A stretch of 64,000 nucleotides of DNA from Mugil cephalus (taxonomy: Eukaryota; Chordata; Actinopteri; Mugiliformes; Mugilidae), in assembly GCF_022458985.1 (NCBI RefSeq), contig NC_061777.1, forward strand, positions 20,363,668 through 20,427,667, written 5' to 3'. The translations under genes and the position numbers were made by a program. Shown here in pieces: positions 25,101 to 40,310 of this stretch. The notes under the pieces were generated by a model that saw only the letters and a program-made list of their open reading frames with translations, was not told where the DNA came from and did not search any database. Positions within the stretch are counted from its first letter, which is position 1. Every line of letters starts with the position of its first letter.

Positions 25101-28100
25101 TAAAACAGCACTAACATCCTGTCCAGGCCCCCACTGTAATAAACAGTGTTTTATTGTGTAACTTTAATTGATTTCTATCGGAGAACAAGGCATTTGGCCT
25201 CAGCTTTGACAAAGATGGAATGTGTAGATAACAGTGTGAGCTCTGAGGCAAAGGGAGGAGGACCAGCAGAGGCAGAAGAAAGATAACAGATGAACATGCT
25301 AAGCTACACAGCTTTACCTGTCTTTGGGCGGAGGTGGCCAACTGTATCTGGCAGAATTTCACAGCTTGGTCCAGGGCTACATCCTCGTCAACCTGGAGAG
25401 CGGGCAGAACACAAACATTAGTTCAGCATAACACGCTGGGCAATACAGACGCTCACATGCACGTTCCAAGGCCAATTTTCTGTCTTTCCAGGCGGTTTAA
25501 CCACTTCATGAAACAACAGAGCAGTGAATGTACTCCATCGTGTTTCCGATGGGTTCTCTGTACATACCACTATGTTAGTTACTCACCAATGACCAACCAA
25601 CAACAAGTTAATCTGAATCTGTGACAGAGCCAGTAAGATTATCTTCTGAGCTTTCCTCTCTGATCATTAGCACAAGTAAAGAAAGGCCCACATTAACGCC
25701 CGGTTGAGGTGGTGGATGTGTGGGAGTTGGCAAGCTTAGCTAAAGCACAGCACTGCACGGTTAACAGCTGTGTGAACAAGATTACCAGCATGTTCCCTCC
25801 AGCAGCCTGTTAGCAGCGGTTCAGGGACCCCCAAAGGGAGGGATTTTACAGCATCCTTATTCCAGTCTTCAGACTGTGCCAATTGTTAAACAGACTAAGT
25901 CAAGCTTGGGTGCACCACTGAGGACGGCCCTCTGCTTTCACATCTAGCCCTCTTTCTTGTCAAACCCCACCTGTGAACACATCTCGCAAACAAAACATTT
26001 CTTTCACGTATCTCAACAATGAAAGCACTGATGCTGTGGGTATTCGTCCCAAAAGAGGAATAATGTGATCATGTTGAAGTTGACAAAGCTCTAGGGAGGG
26101 GTCTGGAGGATCTAAATGGCAAACAAGAGATGAGGGAACAGCAACACCGTTTGATAACACCCAAGAGATGGCATTTGAACACACACTGGAGCAGTGCTTT
26201 AGGCGGTGAAATGTGGAAGAACTGCTCACGTGGTTTGGGTTAAGCCGAGCCTCTTTGTGGGAAAAACTGAGCAGCCTTTTTGCTTTAGTCATCGAGTTAA
26301 AATACTTTGATTTTTATCTTTACAGAATAACTGGTTGAGGTTTTGCTTTACCACTGCAAGGGTGAAAAGAAAGAAAAATAGCTGTGGACTGTAGTATGGA
26401 GAAGTAAGGACAAAATATATATATATATATATATAAAAAGAATAAGAACTATACAAAATACAAGTACGTGCAGCTGCGCAATGCAACAGACCATAAAACC
26501 ACAAAGCATCTGCAGTTTGTGCAAGCAGGTACACAATCAGAAGATGCTTTTGGAAGATGTCCAGGCATATGAACTGTCTGACTTGTTGGCAGAGAGCAAA
26601 CATGTTATGGCATGTTCTGGCTACTTTCCCTTAACGGTGGTTTTAAGGAAATATTCGCTTTGCTGTCTCTTAAAGGGCACAGGAAAAAAATCTTAGGTGC
26701 AACCCAAGCGGAAAAAAAACAGAAACCAAAAGCTACTGAAGCACTCCAACCTCTCACCTCAATGTTCTAGTACATCAACCGTATCTACTGCCGTGAACTT
26801 TGGGCGCCTAAAATATTTTTTACACAAATGGTGAACAGACTGCAGTTCCAAATTATTTCATATTAATCTAACAATAAAAATAGACTTTGGAAAATGTCTT
26901 TTGGCATGCTTTATATTGCAACTGCAGAGCCAACCACTGCAGTTTAAGAACTTTAGGAAGAAAGTGACAATTTTGATAAATTCCATTAAAAAAAAAAAAA
27001 AAAAAAAAAAATTAAAACCACTGACAGTACAGATTAATTTGTAACTTCTGGACCTGGCATTCATGTGGATGTTACTTAGACCAGACCAGGCACCCTCACC
27101 CCATACCATCCCATAGCCATATACCACAGGACACCCTGAGAGGACCCCTGTGTATTCTCCGATGACTCACAACTGTTTTGGAGGCACGAGAGAGACCTAC
27201 ACAATATTAGGAAGGTGGTCATAATGTTATGCCTGATCTGTGTATGCTCCGACTCCTCGTCTGTTGGTGGCGGCATGAAAAAAATCAAAGTTTTACTCTT
27301 AAAAATACCCAACAGGTCTATAATTTGAGACGGCAACCTGCAAACATAACAAAGTCACAAGGGTGAATTTGGGTTAGAGAGAGTAAAAATACAACCGCAG
27401 TTGAATTTTTGCTTGAAAACGAAAAAGGGAAAGTCCCTATTCTGCAGTGGGTGGGACGTTACTAATTCAGTGAGTAGAGGGGTTTCCCAAGTCAAAATTA
27501 TTTTGGGAGGGCTCATATCGCGTATGCATGACTGTGCAAATAACCCAAAATTGGAGCAGTGCACAAACTTGTGACACAAAATATCATGTGGCCGCAGACA
27601 GCGGAGGGACCAGCTGTGGCACATTTAGAAGAGGTTTACCTGTTTTATGAGCATATAAGTCTCTGACATGATCTTTTCAATGCGTCCCAGGTCGTACGTC
27701 ATGACTTTCTGGCCTTGCTGCCATACCCTGTAAGCATCGAGCAGTAGGGTTTTTCCGGACTCGACATCTTCGAGAAGTTTCCTTTTCCTGTTTGGCTTCC
27801 GCAGTAACCCTTGATCGGTCCCGCTAGCTGCCACAGTGACCTTGGGTGCAGAGGTTTGAAGCTGCTTCTGTCTGGAACTGATACTTAGTTCCTCTAAAGA
27901 CAGCTCTGGTGTCCGGCTGATGTCAGTTTTCTGCTGTGCCTCCATGGCGCTGACGCTTAAAGTCTCGGCCTCTGCTTGGCTGCCCTGAGAATCACTGATA
28001 TTAGAGGGCTTCCTCCAGTGGCCAGGGTCCAGATCCATGGGTTCCTCTGGCCCTGCTTTGTGCCCCTCACTCCCAGCAGTCCCTTCCTGAACCTTACTCC

Positions 28101-31100
28101 CTTTATCCGTTGATGGCATTGGTGAGGTGAGTTGTGCCTGGGAGCCCTCTCTGGGTCCTGTGTCAGCGGCACAGGCTCCCTCAGTGAGTCCAGGCTTTTT
28201 AGGCACTGCATGTTTGCTGTCCTCTGAACTGGGCCTGCTGGATGCGTCTGTTGTGGTCATCTCCCCCATGGAGGGCGCAGGCGCTTTGTGAAGCGGCTCA
28301 GACACCTGAAACAGAACAGAACCTGTCAAAACATGAAGTGGGTGCATGCCAGACGTCCGAAGCATGGAGAGGCTTTCAGCTGTTAGCGTGTGTGTACAGC
28401 GAGTTGTGCCTCCTTACCCCTGTGAGACTGTTCAGATTGTCCTCCAAGACTTTTACTGTTAGGAAAAATGCTCTCTTGGCCAAAACCTGGCGATCAACAT
28501 CCCGCAAATACTTCCTTCATGAAAGAGGAGGAGAGGTGTCATGGAACAAACACATAATGCATCAAAGGAACAGCAGCATCAAACAAAGTTAGTACTTACT
28601 TTCCCTGGTCAGGGGTTCTCTGCAGCATGAAAGAGACTTTCAGCAGAGTATCGTGATCCTTAAGCTGAGACAGCACCTCCAGCAAGAGGACAATGGATCG
28701 GTTCATATGAGATGCAAAACTTCCTGGGCGATCAATCTCATCTACTGGAATACGCCAGATGCCCTGGAGAGAACAAGAAGAAAGAGAAAAACAGGAAATG
28801 TTTTTGTTATTGTTCTTCAATATTATCACAGCTACTATTATTAGCCCAACGGTAGTAGTAGCAGTAGTAATAATAGAAGACGCGGTGCAGTTAAAGGACA
28901 CGATTCGAAAGTGTTACAGAAGGCGAAACGATGACATGAAATAGACGCCTAGAAATAGGCGGTCAACATCCCAACAGGTTCATTTGCGAAATTCTGAAAG
29001 CGCGCGTTTTTACGAGTGCTTTCTGCTGCTACTGTAGGCATTTAAAAGGCCTGTGGAGTGTATGACACACGGAAACAATTATCAGGGAGACATGGAAAAA
29101 TTGAAAGGAAAGGAGAGGAGAAAGCAAGATGAATTAATGCGAGCGAAACACATGGCATTCAAAGAAGGAAGCCCTAATGAGGGGATGGAAAGCTGCAGGA
29201 CAGATCTCGCGGACTAGCTGGCCATGTAGGTGGTAAAAGGGAGGGATAGGGTGGTGGTGGTGGGTGGGGAGGAGGGGGGGGGCGCTTTCTCTCTGGGTAC
29301 ACATGATAGGCAGCCTCATTAGTCTTCAGTTCTGTCCAAGCCACGTGACGGACCGGCAGAGTAGCTGCCAACAAACACTCCCCTCCTCTGCAGAGAGTGT
29401 GATGAGGTGTGTTTTGATGGAGGAGTCCACCTTTTCAGCGAGCACATGTCCTCTCAGCAGGTAAACCGAGGCAAGGCTCTGCGCTCCGAAAGCCACCGAC
29501 GCGAGTGCAGATGGCGGCCGAGGCACCACACAAGCTACCAGGCGTACGGCACGAGGCGTCGAGCGGAGCCGGGAGGGACTCGGGAAGATGTGTGTGTGAG
29601 ACAAAACAAAGATGACCGTATCAGGAGGGAGCGACATAAATGAGATGGCTCTATCAGCTGCTGGAGGCACGGGGAGCGTAGTGCCGCCTCTAACAGACAG
29701 CTCCCAATTGTCAGATGGCATTTTCGAAGCCGCTGGAGAGGAACAAGGCGGGGAAGAGAGGCTAAACAAGCCACAAAATAAAGCACATTCCTGAGGATGG
29801 GCTTCCAGGTCTCTGACTGAGAAAGTGTCAGATCTGATCATCACATACCTTTCATTTTTAAGGCTCTATTTGTTAGTTCGCTATTTCCAATAAAAACACA
29901 TCATCCGAGGAACTGTACAGCTCCAACGCCTGTGTGAAAGTAAGATTTATTATTATCATTGTCGTGATTATGCAGGCATTGGGAAGGGTTTAACCTTTTT
30001 AAAGCACAGATTACAGAAAGGCTCCTACAAGGCCCAGACAAGTACAGTAAGGGTGTGGGTTCTGAATACTTCTCTGATGGAGTTGGTCTTCATCAGAAAA
30101 CCATCCAACCACAGCAAATCTGTTTAGGGAAAGCAGAGCCATGGCTTTGCACAGATTATACTGTAGCACAACAGCTAAAGCAGATTTGTACGACTTTAAC
30201 TGCAATAATTTTAAGCATCTTTTTTTTTTTTTTTAACAGAAAATATAACCACTGCTTGATATCTGCAGTGACAGCTTCGGCACAGACGTGACCAATGAGA
30301 CAGAGATTAGGATGTACAGGGATGCGCAAGGGGCGAATATATTGAGAATCCTTCGGTAGAAAAAGAAACGGATCCTCTTTAGACTATGTTCAAATGGAGT
30401 TCCTGGGTTAGTTGTACAGGATGTAGAAAAAAAAAAGTCAGTGGACAAGCTTCATAGTAAGACACAAATCCAAATGTTACAAACAACACGACACTGAGGC
30501 GTTCTCTCTTTAAAGAAAGACCAACAACAGGGGCTGACTCTGGTGAAAATCAAACTAAAATGCTGAACAACATTTGAAGGAAAGTCCTCATTCTGCCGTC
30601 TTATTCACTCCATCTACTCATGTCTTAACATGCCACCGTCACATGGAAGGCACAGGCCCAAAACATCCACAGAAGGAAACCTGTGTGTTAATGTGGGTTT
30701 CAACAACCTATAGTTTCACAATACAACTTTAGATGGGAACGTTTAGAGAGTAAAAAAAAAAAAAGAAAAAAAATCAAAGATGGCTGGTTAACTGCTACTG
30801 CTACCAGTATTTGGAAGATGTGTAATCATACATGTTCCTCTACATTACTGCTTCTAATATGCAGAAATCCAAGCTTAAGAATTAAAGAGTCTCTAGACGA
30901 GCAGTATAAGATATTTTCTTTTGCAGTTCAGTATTCCTCAACGGGAGCAGCACTGATCGAACCAGCCTCACTCACAAATTCACGTTCACAAGTCAGAAGA
31001 AACAAGAGAGAGAGCAACTCACCATCACCAAAGAAAGCTACTCCACGGCGCCTGTGCTAGTATATTCTTTTGGACAGTTTCCTGCTGGCGGTAGCAGCAC

Positions 31101-31551
31101 CAGCAGCCCTGGCAAGCGCCTCTACCCTGAAAGAGGCTCACGCTCAGAGAGCAAGAGGTGGGCTGCATTTGGGCGTCAGGGCTGCGAGAGCTGCGGGAGA
31201 GGAGAAGCGGGAAGCACAGCTGCACATGGCAGAAGAGGAACAGGAGAGGAGAACGGCAGCTGCCTTGGCAAGAGGAGAAACAGCGCTGGAGTCAGGGCCT
31301 ATAAGCTCACTGTGCCACTGACAGACAAGCTGACTCGTTCCTCTCCTGATTTCAAACCCTGCCATCTCAAAACAAAAACACCCACGCACTCTAGCTCCGC
31401 TCTCCCCTGACCCCAGCCTGCTGGAGTTCTCCCCCCTCCTCTCTCCCCTTCTCTCTCTCACTATACACAGCGTACGACCAATCCTCGTAGGCTGTTGCCA
31501 GCCAATCGGAGAGTGGCGGAGAAACTCCCGCCCATTAGTGCACACCCATAC

Positions 31552-31606
<55 letters not shown>

Positions 31607-34600
31607 AGGAGTGAAAACGAGAGAGTAATGAGGAAACAGAACGAGTGCAACAGAGAGAGGAGATGAGTAGAGAGAGAAAGAGCCAGGGGGAGGGGTAGAG
31701 CGTGATCACCCTGAAGACAGAGCAACAGGAAAAGAACAAGAGACCGTAAAGTGTCTACAAAAATGGGTTCACTGCCTTCTCATCAGTGTACGAGGATGCG
31801 TTCAGAGGACAGATCAACGACCAAAAAAAAAATAAGAACCACAAAACTTAAGGGAGGAGACTGGAGGTTTGGAGAAGTAAAGCCACAAAAAAAACACACA
31901 CACACACAGGAGGAAGAACAGTGTTGTCTGAGCAGATTGTGTCACATTTACACAACCAGCCGCTGACTGCAGCCCTCACCTTCTTCTTTGCCTCTCTTTC
32001 AACTCTGTCGCGTCTCCCCAGCTGGCCGCCAAAACATACTAAGCAAACACACCTTGTTTTTCCTGCTTCCTGTTGTGTGACTGAGAGAGAGAGAAAAAAA
32101 AAAACACAGCTCGCCAGCTACAGAGCAAAAGAAGGGAATGGAAAACTCAAACGCAGCCAGAGTTAACCCTCCAACATGCAAATCCAAATATCAACTCCAA
32201 ACTAAATGCACTCATTTGACCACTACTCCTCCTCTCTGAGGGAAAAAAAAAAAAAAACAACAACAAGGTTCTCCTGAAGGCTCCACCTCCAGCACATTGC
32301 ACAGCTGAACACACAAATGTTTGAGTCATACATCAAACCCAGGCAAGTAATGCAAGTGTAACTGTTCCCCAGAATAATTTGCAAACCTAACACAATAAGA
32401 CACTGGGGCCTATCTATAAGCAACGTTTCATTCATGCGGTTAAATCGAACGTGAATGTTCATTCTGAAACGACAGCGTCGGTTCAAAACATCATCTGAAA
32501 AGTCTAGAGACCGCACAGCGGATTTAAATTAATCGGAAATGCAGCAAAAAGGACAACCATTTTCTCTGGGGCTTCGTAGAGAGTACGCGTGAGTGGGTGG
32601 AAGAATATGTAAGCAAGATGTGTGTGAGTGTGTGTGTGCCGGGCGGGGTGGAGGGAGGAGGAGGTAACACCGTGACTGAGTGAACGCACAGGGACTCCTC
32701 ACGATTCCAGTGCCCCTGAGCAACTACACGACCTGGTCCAACGGCAGCAGGAGATTCATCCTCTGTATTCTGTTACAGGGGTTGGGAACACCTGTGTAAC
32801 AGTCACAGTTTGGTCCTTGTCAAAGTCGCTCACATTCTTACACCTGTCAATTGTTCCTGCCCCCAAAATAAAAACACTGAGGACAAAACGTTGACTTACT
32901 GCTTTAATACGTTCCACCCACTGACAATCAAATCAGCCTCATTCATTTGACCAGTGACTACAGCCTGTTGGTCATAATGCTATGGCTGATCTGTGTCTTT
33001 AGTGTGTAGTTTCAAAGCAATATAGTACGTATATATACCAATGTGCCAAAACATTAAAACCACTGACGGCAGATGGAAAATAACATCAGCCGTCTTGTGA
33101 CAATTAATTCAATGTTCTGCTGCGAAACCTTTAGACCTGGCACTGATGTGGTTGTTTCTTAGACATATACCACCCACCTGGACCAGACCAAACACCCCCA
33201 CCCCACAGTAACGACACTCCTTGATGGCAGCAGCCTGACGCAGACACACACACAAAAATGGTGTAGGAACAACTCAAAAAACATGAAGAACAGCACAAGG
33301 TGGCCTCCAAATTCACTAGATCCCAAACTGATCAAGTATCTGTGGGATGATCCAGAGGCCCCTCCCCTCAACCCACAGGACCCAAAGACCCCCACTAACA
33401 CTCTCACACTCTCAGAAGACCCATGTCCATTCTCTGATGAGTCACAACTGTTTTAGAGGCACAAGGGACACATTCACAATATTATGAAGGTGGTCATAAT
33501 GTTGTGGCTGGTTGCGTATATTATAATAGTTCCAAAACAAAACAGTTCTTTATACATATGATGTCTAGCGAATATAAAGGAAGTATAAAAAATGCAGTAA
33601 ATGGGACCGGGAGAGTCAAAGCCTTTCTAACATGAACACTTGATCACAAAAAAAAAAGGGGAAACACTTTTGCATCAGTGTCACAGTGTGAAGTATCACG
33701 ATACAGATGTCACTCTATAAATAATAAAACACTGTACTGAACCTTGGCATGATACAATATTAAATATTTGCTCGACATCTATTACTTTGGAAATAATAAT
33801 CTAGACATAAACGCTTTATCATTAGAAGCTTTACATTTAATATCGAGTTATTCTGATAAATATGAGCTGGTCCTTATTTCTTTACAGCAGTATGTAGGTT
33901 ACCTTATGCAGGCCCCAGTTAATGCAACCAAGCCAAAGCGAGAAGTAAAACTAGGGCATCATGACCTAAATTAGGGAACTTAGTATTCACTGACAGGCTC
34001 AATGAAGTGTGTAAACTGGCTGAGAGTCTTTGACATCAAGGTGCCATGTGTAGTGCCACATGTTAGAGGTGATCACTCAAGAACACAGAAGTGAGTGCAA
34101 AATGAAACAGAGCGTGGACCGTGAAGTCTGCTTTGCCTAAAGGTACACGTTAGACCAGCAATCAATGCACGTTTGAAGAAGGCTCTCACAAAACGAGGCT
34201 AAACCGCGACTTCCACAAAGTTTAATAATGTAATTACTGTCATGAGCGCATATACTCACGGAAAGCAGACAAGTCTGATTCGTATTTAGAAAGCTTTACA
34301 TCGTGCTATGGTAGAGACAGAGGGGAAGTGAACAGTAAAGCTCCAACAGTTGGTATGCCAGGGTGGCAGGTTTGCCTCCAGAAGGGGCTCTGCGAGAACC
34401 CAGTGGGAGCCAGAGCGCAGCGGAGCTCTCCTCCAGCTCAGACCTGGCCCACATCGCTTCTACAGTCTGTTACCCGAGTCCTCCCGGAGTCAGCATTTGA
34501 CTTTCCAGCTCACCCGATCAACTGCGAACTCAATAATGCACAGCGATTAAACATGCCCGACAACCGAAGGACGTGAGGTGCTCACTTATAACCTGCTCGA

Positions 34601-37600
34601 CAACAAACGTGAGAGCGCGCACGTCGCACAGGGAGCAAGTCAAAAAGTCTGCCAATGTCTGCACAGGCTGAAAAGCATATCTGCTTCAAGTGAAGGGAGG
34701 TAAATGAAATGTCAGGAAGAAGAGAAGACAGATTCAACTGGAACCCGATCTGAGAAGAAGATAACTCAACAATCTCCCACTTTTTGTACAGTGACTCATG
34801 TATAGGTCTAATCCAACTGATCGATGTGACTAATATGTGCGTGTAAGTGTAAACCTAAATGTGGTACACAAATCAAGAAACCCACAGATCATCAGTGCCA
34901 CACAGGTTCATCCTCTGGGAGTCTGCATTAACTGCTACCATGCCATTGTGCATCAGGATCAGACTAAACGTCATAGTGTGTGTGTTAAAATGAATTCCAA
35001 ACATTCATCCAAGTGAGAAAAGTTGATACGTCAACATCATCCACTATAAAGGCTTCCGTCTGACGTACAAATTCCACACAACTTTTTTCCTTTTTAACAA
35101 CCACTTAACATTTATGTTAACAACACCCTCGTCTTGTCATGTCATAGCACTTCACTCCCAAGTTAATACATTAATCCTCGCTGAAGGTGAAACAAACACA
35201 CCGAATGTGTTCACAGCCAAACAGGGACTACAATCTCTACACACTCTTTTACTGACTTGCGATTACAGTGAATAAATTATACTGAATTTGCCACATTAAC
35301 ATTTTTCTGTTTATACACCAGTGCTTTAAAACGTGTTATTTAAAGTCACACATTAAATCTAGTTTAAAATTTACTATAAATGAAGTCGTCCTGAGAAATA
35401 ACAACTGTGTTTCACGTCAGTCACGTTAAATGTTTTCTGTTTTTTTTACTTCTGCCTGTAAAAAATAATAATGGGAATTTAACAATTTTCCGTGTTGCTA
35501 TAATGGATAAACAGGTATTAGGCAGAACATGGTGACATAATGACACGGAGGGAAGAAAAAAGAACAAGAGTGCACGCTGAGCGCTGACTTACATTGAACA
35601 GGTTTGTCTTGTTTCTTTCACAGAAAAGTCCTTGTGCTGGCATGTGCTTCAGCTGTTGCCATGGGACACTGCTTCCTAGCAACACATCTCTGGCCCATTG
35701 TAGATTCTGCTTTAGGAAATAAATAAATAAATGAGGAAAAACCCACATACATTTGTATGTAGATTTTTTACACATGGACAAACACACAAGTACGTTCTTA
35801 ATAAAGACAAGGAGAAAATTGCTCATTTCCAATCAGGAAAAGCCTCTTTTCACAGCACGATTACTCAAAAATCAGTGTCTCTACTAGCGCCTTGTTTGAA
35901 AAGATAGCGAGCTAATGCCACTTCAGTTTATCTTTCACAATCCAACTGGCCCATAGCAGGAAATCACACGTACCATGTCTTTCCATCTTCAGAGTGAGGT
36001 TAAAAAAAAAAAAAAAAAAAGGCAAACACGAGTAGAGCCATTTTCCAGAGAACAAAAGGGGTACAGAGGCTTTTAACACGGGATGTGACGGGTTGAGAGG
36101 GCGGCTAAGCAACATGTGTCAACAGTGACTCTGTCATGAAGTCACTGCCTGGGTATGTTCGCTTCCATCTAAGATGCTGAAATCTCCAGTGAATGCATAA
36201 AAAAAAATAATAATAACACCTCACAATTTATTTAATTTGAGCCTCGGACCATCTGTATAAGTCTCAATCAAATGTTATTACACATTTAATTCAAGGAAAT
36301 TATCTTTATTGAACTTAATAGCGCTTGAGACTGCCAATAATAGGAGGCTACTGCCGTGAGCCAAAAAAAACACAATGCTGCGAACACACGACTGAGGTCA
36401 AATGGGCGTAATACAAAACATAATAGACCTTTCCATGCCCAATTTCTCCTCGTTTTGTACCGAACAAAAGTTGTATTTAAAAAAATACAAACAAAAACAG
36501 AGTTCTGACAGAAGGTTGCCATCACAGTAAAGCTCAACACAATCTCCCGGTGCCAAACTGGCTGAGAGAGCACTGCGCCACCGCCCACACACACCTCTGC
36601 CCACAGAGCCTCGTAGCCAATACAGGCTGTTTCAGCAACTTGTGCATTACTGCAGAGCTCACAGGCCCACAAGAAAAACTAAGAGAAAATTAGAAAATGG
36701 CCAACGCAGTTTACACACTTGATACCCTGAAATAATCAATCCAAAAAAGGGCCTTTTGAGGAAATTGTAGGAATTCTCAGTGAGACTCATTCTGTAAATG
36801 TCACCATTAATGGCAGGGTATACTGATTATAGGTGTACAGCTTTGGTTTAATGGATGACTTGGCCTTTGAAATGCAATAAAAATGTGCTAGTGCTATCAC
36901 TTAAGAGGGGTGGACTGACCTGATGAGTCTTGCTGTTGCTGTAGAAGAAGGCCAGGCGGTAGAGGCTCTTGTAGTGCTGGGGGAAGCGGCCGAGGCAGAG
37001 AAAGAGAGCGCGGACGCACATCTCCACGAGCATGCGCCTCTGATCCGCGTGCTCTGCGGGCAGGGCTTTGGGCACTTCTATCACCTCGGCGGGGGGCTCC
37101 GGCTTTTTCTTCCCCTCGCTGGTCAGGGACTGAGAAGCGGCCGGCTGAGAGGAAGCCGACTTCGGGGGGGTGGCCGGGACAGGGAGAGGGTGCGGGCAGG
37201 GATCTACAGAGACCCTGGGGGCTAAAGCCTCAGGGACGACCACCACCACAGTGTCCACGACCTCCTGGATGATTTTTTCCTCGGTCTGGAGTCCAGCGTG
37301 TTCACCACGTGAGGCTAAAAAAAAAAAAAAAAGTTAAAGTCAGAAACTGACATATTGAGTCTGAATACTTCCATCCATCGTTTGAATTACCTGTGTCCTC
37401 AGACGCAGCCTGGCCGTCTTTTACAGGTGTGCTTTCTGATGAGGATGAGCTGGTTTTCCCAGAGGCAGGTTTGTGGCTGCTGTCTTGTGAGCTGGCGGGA
37501 TCTGTGAAGGCATCCTGGGTGGAGTTTGAGTCAGAGAGCAACACCACCTCACTGTCCTGACTTCGCTCTGCCAAAAAACAACAACAAAAAAAAACATAAC

Positions 37601-40265
37601 AAAGGTTATATTGCCAGCTGCACGGCCGTAGACAGGGACAGATAACTTAAACATTTGGGATGACAAGGATGAATGCACATTAAATTACTTTAACTTCCTG
37701 ACCGAACAGCAGGGGGGAGGGGGGTTCATTTTTCTTCTCGCCAATAAAGCGAAAAATGATTAGAATATGCAAATTTGAATCAGTTATTCAAGATGTATTT
37801 CATTACAGCATGCTGTGTAGAGCTTTTTATCAGCTGACTTGATTTAAATGTTCCCTGTCGGGAACATGGGGGAATATCGTACATATACGAATATGAAACA
37901 AAAATAAGCCGTGAGCCAGAAATTCTTATTAGTGCATCGCTAATTACACATTGTTATAAAGGAGAGAGGGTTTGATTTGTAAGTGGTCCAAAAACAAAAT
38001 GCCAGCATTCCTCCTAATTGCCATGTTCTGCAGCCTCAGCGAAAAAAAAAAAAAAAAAAAAATCCTTGGCAGTAAACCATACATAAGAATCAAGAGGGCA
38101 ACAAGCTTGTGCTATTTCAGAGAATAATGCACACAAGGGGCTTTTCAAAAAGATTCACAGTCATGACTCAACAGCACTATGGTGCCGTAAAGTTTGTCTA
38201 AACTGGCAGCTATGCATTCGGTGCATCATACAAAGACTGCACTTAATTTTAGATTTAAAAATACAGTCTCTAAAAAAAGTTTGGTGGGTTTGAAGAGCAG
38301 TACCATTCAGGGAAGCCAGCCATATTGGAGACCTGGGCAGGCAGTAATCATGGTCAAACTCTGGTGAGGCTGTTGGAGATACGGGGAGCTGGTTTTAAAA
38401 TGTGATCAAACAAAATCGCACCTCCAAATTTATAGAAAATATTATCTGCAGCAGCCTTAATATCAACCATTTATGTTCCTTGACAAGTACATGTAATGCC
38501 ACTCCCCTGAAAATGTAGAACCTGATTCAGACACACATTTCTTTAGAGCGCAACCGTTTTGATATTATGCCGGAGGTCTTCTGAGGATCGACATTTCCCC
38601 CCTCGAGCCCTCCTGGCCACAATATGTGATGTGAATAAAAGCAAGGGGAACTTTTTCAGCAATGTCGCAAAGACACTCAGAGCTGTGGGAGAATAACTAG
38701 TTATTTCCCCCCCTCAATAACTGCTCCCATGTTTTCCTCTTGGAGCAGCAGCAGAAAAAAAAACATCCAGTGAAAATCCAGAGAATTGAGTTTTGAGTGG
38801 AGGTGATGAACAACAGAGGAGTCTTTTCCCTGTTAGCGGTTTTGATAAATGCATGTCTGAATCTGGCCCTACAGCCTTATCACCTTGATGCAATTTAAGC
38901 AGGACTCAAGTCAGAGAGATTGGACACTTGGACACAAGCAACACTGTGCATGGTGGGGGGATTTTCTGACTTCAGCCTGAGCCGTGAGCCAATGACAGGG
39001 CAGTCACATTCTATCTGACTTGGCATTTTTTTTTACACTAATTGGCCATAATTACAAATTATACCCAATTAGCAGAAAACAGAAAACATGTTTCAAGCAA
39101 GATTTTTTGGAAGATCTCCCTGGAGTTTGACTTCGACTATGTGAAATTAAATCGCCCTAAAACCAAACTCAAATAAAACGTGACCATATGATCCACCAGG
39201 CAGTTTAAGTGAACTGTGATAAAAAAGGACTGACTTCGTCCAGCTGTGAATACATTCACCCCATTAGAACTACATGCATATAAATGACAAAGCAGGTGGT
39301 AAAAGCAAGCAGGCAAAGAGGTAGCAGGCAGGTAGGTAGGTAGGTAGGAAGGAATCTGGAAAGGGTGACAAAACTGGCAACATGGGCAACATGGGCAATA
39401 TGGCTGCGTTATTTGCACATTCAAGCTAAACATGATACATGGGGTGGGCGGACAGATGTCGAGATTCTTTTGTCATATGGTCAAACAGCATTTGGGCTTC
39501 AGTTTCACAATTCACTGCACAGCTATGGAAACTATAAACCCTGCTGTAAGTACATGGCAACTTTGTCTCGTTAATTCTGACGTCTGGTTAAGATTGAAAA
39601 CAAAAACGTCTCCCTTCTTACATACTTAATGTCTTAAATTCAAAGACAGTTATGACTGCAGCACTTGGAGAGCTGTTGTAAAAGACGGCTAATGTGCGTG
39701 ACGGGAAAAAGGTCAGTACCTGGTGTACATTATTGAAAGCGCTACTGCACGTCTAGCATTTTAATGTACATTACTCTCAGGTCTGAACAAAAACGTTCTA
39801 TTTTTACGTGCACATTCATGAAAGACAACACTGGTTATGCTGGTTGTTCGACGCCAAAAAACGCATCTTTTTGTCATGCGGTATCCACACTTTAGGAACA
39901 CATAGAAATAATTGCAAATAAAACCTCCACATAGTCAAACCGTACCAACAACAGACCTGATGTGACCTCAGCAGACTAAAAACTGATACCCTACAGCTGG
40001 ATATTGAACTGGGACATACTGTCTTCCATTAACTTTCATAGTGTTGATTGGGTGAATTATAAATGACTTAAAACTTTCTAAAGGTCAGTGTAAAAAGGAA
40101 AGTGCTGGCTGATAATTATGGAACCGGTGTAACCCAAACTCAATTAATACTGGCAAACACTTTGGACAAACATCTGGAGGCTGTAACAGTGCAAACCACT
40201 CTGTCTAACCAACTGAGCTAAATTTACACACTGAAATTAGAATAAGGATAAGTGAGCATTTGCAT

Positions 40266-40310
<45 letters not shown>

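Larger units (their letters stand above)
28764..35592 (-). other. cabin1: Largest cabin1 intron (6.8 kb)
   Basis: This intron separates the exon ending SLYRL...TNLFN (35593-35706) from the one starting [14 protein letters not shown] (28600-28763). It contains a (CA)24 tract, two opposed Tc1 relics and several poly-A runs. Long open frames near 29.3-29.8 and 31.1-31.7 kb have low-complexity composition and no recognisable family. No nested gene is supported. Confidence 0.7.

Noticed and set aside
29326-29844. 172-codon minus-strand open frame in the largest cabin1 intron
   Set aside because: Low-complexity composition, no recognised domain and no flanking splice or promoter signals.
31144-31739. 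Open frames across the (AC)24 tract
   Set aside because: Their length comes from the stop-free dinucleotide repeat.
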